Positions 21,105 through 30,160 of a stretch of DNA of 64,000 nucleotides are shown piece by piece; the stretch's first letter is position 1; every line of letters begins with the position of its first letter. The stretch comes from Bernardetia sp963719525 (GTDB taxonomy: Bacteria > Bacteroidota > Bacteroidia > Cytophagales > Bernardetiaceae): contig CAVRCG010000001.1 of NCBI GenBank assembly GCA_963719525.1, forward strand, positions 992,001-1,056,000, given 5' to 3'. The position numbers and the translations under genes are program-made. The notes beneath the pieces are model-generated. The model worked only from the letters and a program-made list of their open reading frames with translations. It did not search any database and was not told the DNA's origin.

Positions 21105-21465
21105 TAACTGATGTTACGCAATTAAAATGAAACCCACGAATTTATTCGTGGAAACTACCATTACCTTCTAATCCTTTCGTTTTTTTGTTTCTACTAAAGA
21201 TTGTTATGGTCAGTTTTGCATAACTGTATGACAGTCTTCCAGACTGTTGTATTTGACAAACATCACTTGTGTTTTTGTTCAAGCAGGATGTCTGAACTAC
21301 TTGTTATCCATCGTGATAAGGTTTACTGTATTCTAAAATAAAAAGAGTAATTTTAATAGAACGGAAAAACAGATTCATGTAAAAAATAGAGGGTGTTTTC
21401 CCACGAATAAATTCGTGGGTTTCGTCTAAAATTCTCTAAACTTTGAGGCTGCGTAACATCTGTTA
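21105..21465. repeat. Long nested inverted-repeat element (361 bp)
   Basis: The outer ends are TAACTGATGTTACGCA (21105) and TGCGTAACATCTGTTA (21450-21465), complementary with one mismatch. Just inside is a perfect 23-bp second pair, 21129-21151 and 21401-21423, each itself containing the palindrome CCACGAATTTATTCGTGG or its mate. The 250-bp middle has a small ACAGTCT-AGACTGT hairpin near 21230 but no open frame. It has the same design as the smaller elements but a different sequence and twice the length. It lies upstream of the metal permease and of the metallopeptidase-like gene. Confidence 0.8.
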
Positions 21466-21640
21466 TGTAAGTTCGTTTCATCAGCAAAGTTAGTAAAATC
21501 TAACTTTATTGTTAGAGGTTTATTAAAAGAAATATTATTTTGCAAAAACTGAATTATCCCAAACTATAATTTTATTTTTAACATAAATTTCGTATGTTGT
21601 TAGTGTACCACTTGCTCATATTTAACTCCTATCCTATTTT

Positions 21641-22381
21641 ATGCTTTTCAAATTATTCGCTCTATTTATATTCTCTAGTTTTTTCTCATTCTGTTTTGCT
21701 CAAAATTCTATTCAAAAAAGTTCTCATTCTACTAACTCTGCTCATTCTTTAGATTCAACGGCTTGCCAATCAACTCTTTTATTTAATCTAAATTCAATAG
21801 ATAGTATTCAGCATTATACAGCTATTGATAGTTTGGAAGCCATTTATGGAAAAAACAAACATATTCCAGAGAAATATAAATTGGCTATTTTGGTTGCTCT
21901 TTCTTATTATCCCGAACTTATCGAAACCAAAATTGACTTTAAAGAATGTGCTATCAAAACAACACTTAATGCACGTCCGACAATTCCTTCGCTTTGCTTC
22001 AAAAACAAGTTGAAGAGAAGTTATGTAGTTCGTATTAATAACAGTAAAAAAGAGGGAATGATAACCATTGATGAAGTTCCTTTTAATGCAAGTATCGGTA
22101 TTTTTGCGCACGAATTTAGTCATTTTGTAGATTATCAAAACCGTAATTTTAGAGGAGTTATGCAGCGTCTTATGGCTTATACAAGTAAGAAAAAGAAAGC
22201 GATTTATGAAAAAGAAATTGATAGTATGACAGTAGCTAGAGGATTGAAATGGCAAATGTATGATTGGTCGTATTACGCAATTTTCTTATCGGATGCTTCT
22301 GAATCGTACAAATTATTCAAAAAAGAAACGTATTTGAAACCAAAAGAAATATTAGAACAAATTAGAGAACTTGAAAATTAA
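21641..22381 (+). CDS. Secreted protein with HExxH zinc-protease motif
   Basis: A 246-residue protein with a signal peptide (ending FCFAQ), a serine/threonine-rich linker and a domain whose AHEFSHFVDYQ (H157, E158, H161) is a classic zinc-metallopeptidase helix. A third ligand could be an acidic residue further on, for example E215 or D211 region, but I cannot fix it. Length and layout do not match a named peptidase family that I recognise. It is flanked on both sides by inverted-repeat elements and has no operon partner. Function as a periplasmic or exported protease is inference from the motif. Confidence 0.6.
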   Translation: MLFKLFALFIFSSFFSFCFAQNSIQKSSHSTNSAHSLDSTACQSTLLFNLNSIDSIQHYTAIDSLEAIYGKNKHIPEKYKLAILVALSYYPELIETKIDFKECAIKTTLNARPTIPSLCFKNKLKRSYVVRINNSKKEGMITIDEVPFNASIGIFAHEFSHFVDYQNRNFRGVMQRLMAYTSKKKKAIYEKEIDSMTVARGLKWQMYDWSYYAIFLSDASESYKLFKKETYLKPKEILEQIRELEN

Positions 22382-22426
22382 TTTCTGAGCATAAAATTAA
22401 AGTAACAAAACAATAGGAGTACTCTC

Positions 22427-22570
22427 TAACATAAGTTTGGTAGTATTTTCCTACCGTCGTTGAGGCTTCGTCGTCAACGAGGATTATTTCTCAAAAACCT
22501 CAACGACGGCTTTAGTCTCGTTGACAGTGGAGCATGAAATACCATTATTTTTATTACAAAACTTATGTTA
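22427..22570. repeat. CGTCGTTGAGG nested hairpin element, copy 1
   Basis: Outer arms TAACATAAGTTT (22427) and AAACTTATGTTA (22559-22570) are perfectly complementary over 12 bp. Inside are two further pairs: CCGTCGTTGAGG with CCTCAACGACGG, and CGTCAACGAG with CTCGTTGACAG. The 144-bp unit recurs at 39917 and 59974 with about 85% identity in the core. Non-coding. Confidence 0.8.
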
Positions 22571-22575
22571 CACGG

Positions 22576-22710
22576 TAATAATTTACATTTATCAAATTCT
22601 ACATATTATTTCGCTTTTGGCAAAATAGTAGTTTTCTTTTTCCATAAAAAAGACGATAGCACACAATAAAACTTGTCAGTAATCTATCTATTTTATAACG
22701 TTACTCATAC
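22576..22710. repeat. Nested inverted-repeat element with collapsed core
   Basis: Related to the elements at 14118 and 56202: it shares ATCAAATTCT, AAAATAGTAG, CTTTTTCCATA and AAAAGACGATAGCACA. The inner palindrome is missing: the text goes directly from CTTTTTCCATAAAA to AAGACGATAGC, as if the hairpin had been excised at its base. The right arm GTTACTCAT is kept; the left is degraded. Confidence 0.65.
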
Positions 22711-22966
22711 TTAACAAAAAAAACACTTTTTTTTAAACCCAATACGTCCATTATTAGTATAGTTAATTACAATCTCTCCAACTCCTAAAAATTTGTGCTT
22801 AAAGTAATTTTTGTCTGAATAAAAATTTCTCGGAAAATTTTCTCAGACAAAGTTCTATTAAGCAAACACTTTCAAATTACTATTTACTAATAGAATTGCA
22901 TCGGTAATTCATAATTTTTAATTCGTAATTATTTTACCTATTTCATTTTTTTGTTTACACTATACA

Positions 22967-24178
22967 ATGAATTACGATATAATTTTTGCAGGAGGAGGCG
23001 CAGCAGCCTTAATGCTTTTATACAAAATTTCGCAAGATGATACATTATCTCAAAAGAAGATTTTGGTTATCGATAAAGAAAAGAAAAATACAAACAATCG
23101 TTCGTGGTCTTTTTGGACAAATAAAGGAACTGATTTTGATACTTTGGTTTATAAGGAATGGGAAAAGGTTCGTTTTATTGCGCCCAAAATTGATAAAACT
23201 GATACGCTAGATTCATTAAAGTATAAAATGATTCGTGGAATTGACTTTTATAACTTTGTTAATTCTAAATTATCTGAGTTTGAAAATATAGAATTTCTAC
23301 AAGCAGAAGTAAACAGTGTAAAATCTATTTCAGAAACAGAAGCAGAAGTGAGCTTGACAGAAGAGTTTGAAAACAAAATTTTTACGTCTGAATATGTGTT
23401 TGATTCTCGTTTTCTTAAAGAAGATATTCCACCAAAAAGCGATAAGTACCATTCTCTTTTACAACATTTTTTTGGTTATGTCATCGAAACTGACGAACCT
23501 GTTTTTGATGAAGAAGTAGCTCAACTTTTTGATATGCGTTTGCCACAGCGAGATGCCGTTGAATTTGTTTATGTTTTACCTTTTTCTCCTACTAAGGCAA
23601 TTGTAGAATACACGCTTTTTTCAAGTGAACTTTTAGATAATAAAGAACTTTACAAGGTTCGTTTGGAAACTTATATTGCTACAAAATTAAAGGTAGATAG
23701 TTTCAGAATTTTGGAGGAAGAACAAGGTGTAATTCCGATGACAGATTTCAAATTTGAGCAGCCAAAAGCAAAGAATATAATTTATTTGGGAACAAAAGCA
23801 GGAAGGGCAAAACCAAGTACAGGTTACGCTTTTTTGAGAATGTATAGAGATGCAGAATGTAGAGCTAATGCGTGGATAAAGACAGGCAAACCACATTACG
23901 ACGAAAAATTCAACAAGCAGTTTGAAACGTATGATTCGATGATTTTGAATATCATGGAACGCAATCCAGCAGATATTCAACGCATTTTTACGGATATGTT
24001 TCAAAATAATTCTATCGAAAGAGTATTGCTTTTCTTAGATGAGCAAACTGATTTTCTGACCGATTTGAAAATTATGGCTTCTGTTCCGTCTGTTCCTTTT
24101 CTGACTTCTATCAAAAATCTGATTACAGGAAAAAAAGGACAAAAATTGCATCGACAAGAAATTGAATTTGCTTCTTAA
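22967..24178 (+). CDS. crtY: Lycopene beta-cyclase (CrtY family)
   Basis: A flavin-dependent enzyme that closes the beta-ionone rings of lycopene to give carotenes. The N-terminus DIIFAGGGAAALMLL is the dinucleotide-binding Gly motif, followed by NNRSWSFW, which matches the conserved segment of bacterial CrtY. Later motifs include EYTLFS, GVIPMTDF and GTKAGRAKPSTGYAF, all characteristic. Its 403 residues are about normal for the family. It is soluble or membrane-associated. No other carotenoid gene (crtB, crtI, crtZ) is in the window, so the pathway is scattered or located elsewhere. The call is firm. Confidence 0.9.
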   Translation: MNYDIIFAGGGAAALMLLYKISQDDTLSQKKILVIDKEKKNTNNRSWSFWTNKGTDFDTLVYKEWEKVRFIAPKIDKTDTLDSLKYKMIRGIDFYNFVNSKLSEFENIEFLQAEVNSVKSISETEAEVSLTEEFENKIFTSEYVFDSRFLKEDIPPKSDKYHSLLQHFFGYVIETDEPVFDEEVAQLFDMRLPQRDAVEFVYVLPFSPTKAIVEYTLFSSELLDNKELYKVRLETYIATKLKVDSFRILEEEQGVIPMTDFKFEQPKAKNIIYLGTKAGRAKPSTGYAFLRMYRDAECRANAWIKTGKPHYDEKFNKQFETYDSMILNIMERNPADIQRIFTDMFQNNSIERVLLFLDEQTDFLTDLKIMASVPSVPFLTSIKNLITGKKGQKLHRQEIEFAS

Positions 24179-24309
24179 TTCAAACAAAATCCTTTTTGCA
24201 AAGTCGGTTTTATGAAAAATATATTTTATATTCTGTTTTGCTTACCTTAGTAAGGTATAGTTTGTGTTCAAGTTTATCAAAATTTTTAGTCATATTAAAC
24301 TCTTATAAA

Positions 24310-24810
24310 ATGAAAAACATACTAATTTTAGCCTTTTCGATTTGCTTTTTAGCTTCTTGTCAGAACAACAAAACTAGTTCGGCAGATCAAAATCAAGATA
24401 CAACTCAAACCGTAGAAGGAACACAAACTTCTGAAATTACTACTACAGAAGAAGTACAAGATGATGATGCTTTTGATGTTTTGGTAGTCAATCGTGATGA
24501 TATTGATATGTACGGAGGAATTGCTTTAGAAAATGAAGAAGGAATTTTTGTTTATATACACGAGAGAAAGAAGTTAGGCAAAATGATAATCAATGGAGAT
24601 TCTTACAAAATTACAAAAATGACAACCAACGAAGGCATTTATGTATTTGAAGGTGACGGAATTGAAGTAAGTACAAGCAAATGTGATCTCGAACCAATGG
24701 AATCAGATTGTGCGTATGGTACTTGTGCTAAAGTAACTGTACGTTTTGATGGTAAAGCAAGAAAATATAACGATATAAAACTACAAGACTGTTCTAATTT
24801 GGGAATGTAG
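24310..24810 (+). CDS. Small lipoprotein of unknown function
   Basis: A 166-residue protein with a lipoprotein signal (FLASCQNN; Cys at residue 18), then a threonine/glutamate-rich spacer (about 20-55) and a compact beta-rich domain with EGIFVYIHERKKLGKMIING. The domain has a CDLEPMESDCAYGTCAKV cluster with three cysteines that could form disulfides or bind a metal. An in-frame upstream start would put 38 unrelated residues before the signal peptide, so ATG 24310 is chosen. It follows crtY by 131 bases and ends with its own terminator. I do not recognise the family. Confidence 0.65.
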   Translation: MKNILILAFSICFLASCQNNKTSSADQNQDTTQTVEGTQTSEITTTEEVQDDDAFDVLVVNRDDIDMYGGIALENEEGIFVYIHERKKLGKMIINGDSYKITKMTTNEGIYVFEGDGIEVSTSKCDLEPMESDCAYGTCAKVTVRFDGKARKYNDIKLQDCSNLGM

Positions 24811-24832
24811 TTTGTTTGATTTGCAAAAATGT

Positions 24833-24868
24833 AAAAATAGTTTGAGTAGAAATACTTAAACTATTTTT
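24833..24868 (+). terminator. Rho-independent terminator
   Basis: AAAAATAGTTTGAGTA pairs with TACTTAAACTATTTTT across a GAAA loop, with one internal mismatch, then more T residues. It lies 22 bases after the lipoprotein stop. Confidence 0.8.
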
Positions 24869-24999
24869 TTTAAATTGTATTTTCAATTATCTTTATTCGA
24901 ATAAAATACAGATAACTTTCGAATAAAATATAGCTACGATATGGATAAATTTGTTTCTAAATTGCAATTAAGTTTTACAGAAAACTACCTAATAAACAT

Positions 25000-25575
25000 T
25001 CAATACAACAACCAAAAAGTCAGCAAAGGCAAATAATCTTTTAAAGCTATTCGCATAATTTTCAATGCTTTTCCTATCTGATTTTCTACTGTTTTGACAG
25101 AAATCCCTAGTGTTTTAGCTACTTCTTTATAGCTCATTTCTTCAAAACGATTGAGTATAAAAACTTCTTTGCAGCGTGGAGGGAGTAATTCTAAAGCTGC
25201 TTCGATATGATTTGATAATTCTTCACTACGAATAATAGAATCACTTTCATTCGAATCTATTGCTAAATGTTGATAAATTGGATCATCAATATCTAAAGAA
25301 TTAGTTGAGTTTGGTCGTTTTTTGCGAAGATAATCTATACCTGCATTAGTTGCAGAACGCTTTAAATAAGCAGTTATTGAAGTTGTAATGATAAGATTAT
25401 CCTTTTTTTTCCAAAAGTTAAAAAATACATCTTGAACTATATCTTCTGCAATCGTTTCGTCTTTTACCATTCTGAAAACGGTCTTGCACATAGGCTCATA
25501 ATGCAACTTAAAAAGCTGCTCAAAATCGTTTATATCATTCAATTCATCTGTTAAAATGGTTTTAGAATCAGACAT
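25000..25575 (-). CDS. ECF sigma-70 factor (Bacteroidetes expansion type)
   Basis: A 191-residue RNA polymerase sigma factor. Region 2 is seen in LFKLHYEPMCKTVFRMVKDE and EDIVQDVFFNFWKKKD (about 22-70); region 4 in LELLPPRCKEVFILNRFEEM and SYKEVAKTLGISVKTVENQI (about 132-172), the helix-turn-helix that reads the -35. These factors usually switch on outer-membrane uptake systems and are held by a FecR-like anti-sigma factor. No FecR, TonB receptor or SusD gene is adjacent, so this one may act alone or with a distant partner. It points away from the lipoprotein gene and is convergent with it. Confidence 0.9.
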   Translation of the reverse strand: MSDSKTILTDELNDINDFEQLFKLHYEPMCKTVFRMVKDETIAEDIVQDVFFNFWKKKDNLIITTSITAYLKRSATNAGIDYLRKKRPNSTNSLDIDDPIYQHLAIDSNESDSIIRSEELSNHIEAALELLPPRCKEVFILNRFEEMSYKEVAKTLGISVKTVENQIGKALKIMRIALKDYLPLLTFWLLY

Positions 25576-25682
25576 TTTTTGAGTTGTAAGTGATAGGTTA
25601 TAAGTGGTAAGATACTATTAGTTTTAGATTATGAAGAGTGAAATCAATAACAAATAAAATTCATTTACTTATCACTTCAAAA

Positions 25683-27098
25683 TTAATCTTCCTCTTCTTG
25701 ATCTTCTCGTTGTAATACTCTTACTTTTACCTTTTTTACTCGTTTTCGGTCTGCTGATTCTATAACAAATTCAAAAGGTGCAAATTCTTTATTTTCTCCT
25801 CGCATTGGCATTTTCGAAAAAAGCTCCAACATAAGTCCACCTATAGATTCACTTTCTCCTTTTACAGTATCAAAATGGCTGGCGTGTAACTCAAATTCTT
25901 TTACAAAATCACTTAAAAGGGTTTTTCCTTCAAAGATATATTCGTCTTCTGCTGTCCTGACGAACAAGCTTTCTTCATCGTCATCAAATTCATCATTTAT
26001 CTCTCCTACAATTTCTTCAATTACATCTTCTAAAGTAACGAGCCCAGAAGTACCTCCATATTCATCGACTACAATTGCCATGTGAATATGTTTTGTTTGA
26101 AAATCTTGAAAAAGGTCATCTATTTTTTTAGTTTCAGGAACATAAAAAACATTTTCTCTAATAAGTGTCTGCCATTCAAAATTACTTCCCTCTCTAAGAT
26201 AAGCCAACAAATCTTTTGCATAAAGAAGCCCCATAATATTATCCATTTTTTCCCTATAAACTGGAATTCTGGAATATCCACTTTCTTTAATGGTTTCCAA
26301 AAGCAAAGGATAAGAAATGGCATATTCTATGGCTGTAATAGCTGTGCGAGAAGTCATAATTTGTTTGGCATTGATTTGTCCAAAATTAATTACTCCTCTC
26401 AAAATCTGTCTTGCTTCCTTTGCAGCTTCATTATTTGTAGTGAGTTCTAATGCTTTATTGAGTTGCTCAACCGAAACAGGAGTTTGATTTTGTCCTTTCT
26501 GGACACTTTTTTCTAATCGCTCGCCCATAAAAGCAAGAATCCAAGCAGCAGGTTGGAAGATGGTAATAGCAAAAATCATCGGACGAGCTACCCTCCTAGA
26601 AAATAAAAGCGCACGCTGACGAGCAATAACTTTCGGAACTACTTCTCCAAAAAATACAATCGCTGCCGTAACAATTACCGTCAAAACAACAACTATAATT
26701 CCTTCTTCTTCACGCCCAAAAAGCTGCCACATCATATAGGTAGAACCAATGACAATAGCAATATTTATTAGATTATTAAGCAATAAAATAGTCGCTAAGA
26801 GTAGTTTTTGTTTGCTAAGAAGCTGTAAAAGCTTTTTGTCTACCAATTTCTTACTTTCCTTACACTCTTCTATATTTTGTGTGGTAAGCGAAAAAAAGGC
26901 TACCTCCGAACCCGAAACCAGACCCGAAAGCAGCAATAAAATAAGTATAATAGTAAATTCAAAAGCATACATAGCTAAAGTAGAAACTTGTATGCTATTT
27001 ACTTGTAAAAGAATATTTCCAATAGTTGAGCTATCCAAACTATAAAAATTGTCTAAAATATCTGTAATATTCCAACTAAAACTGTCACTCTCGTTCAA
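25683..27098 (-). CDS. gldE: Gliding-motility protein GldE (CNNM/CorC family)
   Basis: A membrane protein of the CNNM/hemolysin family: a DUF21 domain with about four helices (about 45-200, SGLVSGSEVAFFSL), two CBS domains (about 225-350, TSRTAITAIE and VVDEYGGTSGLVTLEDVIEEIVGEI) and a C-terminal CorC-HlyC domain (about 370-460). GldE supports gliding and stability of the lipoprotein GldD in flavobacteria. The assignment rests on the conserved mutY-ssb-gldE order, with ssb ending 24 bases upstream. gldD, often next, is not here; an ECF sigma gene follows. The start is TTG 27098; the first ATG (26972) would cut into the region before helix 1. Ion transport by CNNM relatives is known, but not shown for this protein. 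Confidence 0.85.
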   Translation of the reverse strand: MNESDSFSWNITDILDNFYSLDSSTIGNILLQVNSIQVSTLAMYAFEFTIILILLLLSGLVSGSEVAFFSLTTQNIEECKESKKLVDKKLLQLLSKQKLLLATILLLNNLINIAIVIGSTYMMWQLFGREEEGIIVVVLTVIVTAAIVFFGEVVPKVIARQRALLFSRRVARPMIFAITIFQPAAWILAFMGERLEKSVQKGQNQTPVSVEQLNKALELTTNNEAAKEARQILRGVINFGQINAKQIMTSRTAITAIEYAISYPLLLETIKESGYSRIPVYREKMDNIMGLLYAKDLLAYLREGSNFEWQTLIRENVFYVPETKKIDDLFQDFQTKHIHMAIVVDEYGGTSGLVTLEDVIEEIVGEINDEFDDDEESLFVRTAEDEYIFEGKTLLSDFVKEFELHASHFDTVKGESESIGGLMLELFSKMPMRGENKEFAPFEFVIESADRKRVKKVKVRVLQREDQEEED

Positions 27099-27122
27099 TG
27101 TCGTAAAAAATTAAGTTTTAGA

Positions 27123-27614
27123 TTAGAAAGGTAAATCGTCTTCTGGATTACCAGATCCACTTAAATCTGCTGAAACTTCAGCTTTTGGAGAAGAAGTAGC
27201 CGTAGAATTGGAAGAAGTAGAAGAATTTGAGTTTCCACCATAAGGATCTTCTGTTGGAGCAGGAACTCCACCAGTATAAGTTCCGTCTCCCATTTTTGCA
27301 GTATATTGAAGGTCACTAGCTACGATTTCGGTTACGTATTTTTTCACGCCGTCTTGTTCCCAAGAGCGAGTTGCAAGTTTTCCTTCTATATAAATTTTGT
27401 CTCCTTTTTTGAGTTTTTCTGCTTTCTCAGCATACCAACGCCACAAAACAACACGATGCCATTCTGTTTTTTCTTGCCATTCTCCTGACTGGTCTTTGTA
27501 GTTTTCGCTAGTTGCAATAGAAATAGTTGCTACTTTAACACCATTTTCTAAGGTACGAATTTCTGGATCTTGCCCAAGGTTTCCTAATAAGGTTACTTTA
27601 TTTACTCCTGCCAT
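27123..27614 (-). CDS. ssb: Single-stranded DNA-binding protein
   Basis: Binds single-stranded DNA in replication, repair and recombination. The OB fold covers about residues 1-105 (NKVTLLGNLGQDPEIRTLEN, then WHRVVLWRWYAEKAEKLKKG). A glycine/serine-rich linker follows, and the acidic tip DDLPF, which docks partner proteins, is intact. 163 residues is normal. It lies between mutY and gldE, a conserved arrangement in Bacteroidota. Confidence 0.95.
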   Translation of the reverse strand: MAGVNKVTLLGNLGQDPEIRTLENGVKVATISIATSENYKDQSGEWQEKTEWHRVVLWRWYAEKAEKLKKGDKIYIEGKLATRSWEQDGVKKYVTEIVASDLQYTAKMGDGTYTGGVPAPTEDPYGGNSNSSTSSNSTATSSPKAEVSADLSGSGNPEDDLPF

Positions 27615-27725
27615 AATAGTATGATTGCTTTAATAAAATTGAATGTAAAAAATTAGTTTGATTTACTTCGTCCTTTTGAAAACGTTGTTTGAATAGTAAC
27701 GTAAAAATACAAAAAAATAATAGAT

Positions 27726-28914
27726 TTAGAAAAGATGCGCCCCCAAATAATTAAGATATTTACTAATAAGTACTGGTTTAGGGATTTTATCCAAATCTTG
27801 CCAGTTTATTTCTTCCAAATTATAAGTTTCTTTCAGTTTGTTCCAAAAATTTTGTTGTCCTGCCTTACCTTTTTCATTCTTATCTTTTACTTGTAACTCA
27901 ATTGTGTAGAATTTTGCATAAAGTGTTCGATGTGAGAGCTGGTGTTTGAAAATGACAGATTCGTGTGTAGATTTCAAATTACCTCTTTAAATCATTTTTT
28001 AAACTATCGTTTTCCAGTTGATTTTGTAATTCTTTTAATGGTTCAAAATTCTTTTTGTCTTTTTCTTGATATTCTAACACAAAAAAATCATATAATCCTT
28101 GCCAAATATCGCCTTCTTGTCTTTTATGAACCAAAACTTTTTTTTCTGAATTTTTATTATCCTTATCTTTTTTATTACTTTCTTCTCCATTTACAAAAAC
28201 TAAATAGTGCATAAACCTATCTTTCACAACTGTTTTCTTAGACTTTACAGGAAGTTTTTCGATTAAATTTTTGGCAAAAGCAGTACAGTTTTCTTGCAGA
28301 GGACAATTTTTGCAATTCGGATTTTTAGGAACACATTGCAAGGCTCCAAACTCCATTATAGATTGATTGTAGATAGCAGGTTCTTTTGTAGAAATTAGTT
28401 TTTGAGCTAATTCTCTAAACTCTTTCTTTTCTTCGCTTGACGTAATATCTTTTTCTATTCCAAAAAAACGAGCCAAAACACGATACACATTTCCATCGAC
28501 AACGGCTTGCACTTCATCAAAAGCAAAAGATGAAATGGCTGCAGCTGTGTAATCTCCAACACCTTTTAGCTTTTTTATTTCTATATAAGTAGTTGGAAAA
28601 ATTCCATTTAATTCTTCTGAAATATATTTTGCTGCTGCATGCAGATTTCTAGCTCTTGAATAATAGCCTAAGCCTTGCCAAAGTCGTAGAACAGTTTCTT
28701 CATCTGCATTGGCTAATTCTTGAACAGTTGGAAAATTCTCAACAAATTTTTGGTAATACGGCATTCCCTGTGCCACTCTTGTTTGTTGCAAAATAATTTC
28801 GGAAAGCCATATTTTGTACGGATTTTGAGTATCACGCCAAGGCAAATCTCGTTTGTTTTGATGATACCAAAAAATTATAGTTTGAGAGAAAAACGTATCT
28901 TTATTTTTCGTCAT
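27726..28914 (-). pseudogene. mutY: A/G-specific adenine glycosylase MutY, frameshifted near the C-terminus
   Basis: Removes adenine mispaired with 8-oxoguanine. The first frame has the HhH-GPD core (about 20-210: IILQQTRVAQGMPYYQKF; LKGVGDYTAAAISSFAF with the catalytic Asp in VDGNVYRVLARFFG) and the iron-sulfur motif C-x6-C-x2-C-x5-C (CVPKNPNCKNCPLQENC). It stops at TAA 27981-27979 within the NUDIX-like recognition domain. The next frame continues NLKSTHESVIFKHQLSHRTLYAK, a typical MutY C-terminal start (the H-Q-L-S/T-H-R motif), to 27726. Dropping one A from AAAGAGG joins them into 395 residues. If real, the truncated enzyme would keep catalysis but lose 8-oxoG recognition, giving a mutator tendency. 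Confidence 0.85.
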
Positions 28915-29090
28915 TTGATGAGTATGATTTGTTGAATATAGTGTCTAGAAAGAACACAGAGAATGAAAATTAGATTACCTTTCAAAAAAAATATAGTACA
29001 ATTTAACTTTATTAGGGTATTTAAAATTCTAAATTCAAAAATCTAACTTCTAAATTAGTTTATTTGTGAATAAAATAAAGAATTAAGCGT

Positions 29091-29098
29091 TATTTTTG
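29091..29098 (+). promoter_or_regulatory. Candidate -7 element (TATTTTTG)
   Basis: A perfect TAnnTTTG lies 38 bases before the PorP/SprF start. A TTTG at 29063 is a little too far upstream (24 bases) for the usual -33 spacing, so support is partial. Confidence 0.35.
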
Positions 29099-29136
29099 TA
29101 ATTCTACTAAATTGAAACGAATAAGTAATAAAAAAT

Positions 29137-30153
29137 ATGATGCCATTGAACTATAAAGTCTATATTATAAAATCTATAAGTTGCATTTTCTGCTTTTCTA
29201 TATTTTCACTTTTCTACGTTTTTTCAAATTCTGTTTTGGCACAAGATAGTCGTTTTACACAGTTTTGGAGCGCACCCATGACTGTCAATCCAGCGTGGAC
29301 AGGAACAGTTCCACATTGGAGAGCATCGGTTTTGTATCGTCAGCAATGGTATGGTGTAAATGGTGGAATTCAATCTTTTTTTGGTGGATTTGATTATAAT
29401 TTAGGAACAGGAAGAGGAGCTTTAGGTGGGTGGATAAAACAAGATAGAGTAGGTTCTTTGAATGCGAATAATTTGGAAGTAGCTGCGATTTATTCATACA
29501 GAGTTCAATTTCAGAATGATTGGCAACTTTCTATGGCTGGACAGCTTAGTTATGGACAGCGAAGCCAAGGAATGGACGGTCTGCGTTTTGAAGATGCAAT
29601 GCTTAGTGGAAATGTTACGGCAGAAGAGTTTGGAAATTATACACTTCGTTACCCTGATTTCGGAACTGGTTTTGTAGCTTATAATTCCAAAATGTGGATT
29701 GGTGCAGCAGCTTATCATCTCTTACAACCCAATATTTCTGTTTCAAGTATTCAAGATCGAATTCCTATTCGCATTACGGCACAAGGAGGTTATAGAATTG
29801 CATTAAATGAAGAACATACTTTAGTTCCATCTGCTATTGCTCAATATCAAAGTCCTTTTACGCAATTTGATTTTGGTGTTAATTGGGAATGGGATTTTCT
29901 ATATGCTGGAGCTTGGTATCGTGGTTTGCCTACTCGTAGTGGTACACAGCTTTTGCCTTCTTCTTCGCTGGCTTTGGTAAGTGGTTTTAAAGTAGAAAAC
30001 TGGCAATTTGGAGTGAGTTATGATTTTGCGCTGGCTTCGCTTGTTGGAGTTGGAGGAAGTTACGAAATTAGCCTTGTTTATATGCCACAGTATGATATAA
30101 GGCGTTCGGCACGAGGAAGAGAAGAAGTAAAATGTCCGATTAATTTTAGGTAA
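29137..30153 (+). CDS. PorP/SprF-family type IX secretion membrane protein
   Basis: A predicted outer-membrane beta-barrel of the PorP/SprF family, which anchors or hands over particular type IX substrates (SprF is needed for surface delivery of the adhesin SprB). After a signal peptide (ending SVLAQD), SRFTQFWSAPMTVNPAWTG is the hallmark N-terminus. The rest alternates short beta strands with glycine and aromatic residues, and ends with a basic tail. 338 residues is typical. The usual large SprB-like partner is absent; instead a papain-like protein follows 7 bases later, so the pair is probably an operon. Its specific cargo is unknown. Confidence 0.9.
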   Translation: MMPLNYKVYIIKSISCIFCFSIFSLFYVFSNSVLAQDSRFTQFWSAPMTVNPAWTGTVPHWRASVLYRQQWYGVNGGIQSFFGGFDYNLGTGRGALGGWIKQDRVGSLNANNLEVAAIYSYRVQFQNDWQLSMAGQLSYGQRSQGMDGLRFEDAMLSGNVTAEEFGNYTLRYPDFGTGFVAYNSKMWIGAAAYHLLQPNISVSSIQDRIPIRITAQGGYRIALNEEHTLVPSAIAQYQSPFTQFDFGVNWEWDFLYAGAWYRGLPTRSGTQLLPSSSLALVSGFKVENWQFGVSYDFALASLVGVGGSYEISLVYMPQYDIRRSARGREEVKCPINFR

Positions 30154-30160
30154 AACTATA

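Noticed and set aside
24196..24309. Upstream start for the lipoprotein
   Set aside because: It would bury the lipoprotein signal peptide behind 38 residues.
27726..27977. Independent small gene after mutY
   Set aside because: It is the C-terminal MutY recognition domain (HQLSHR) in a shifted frame.
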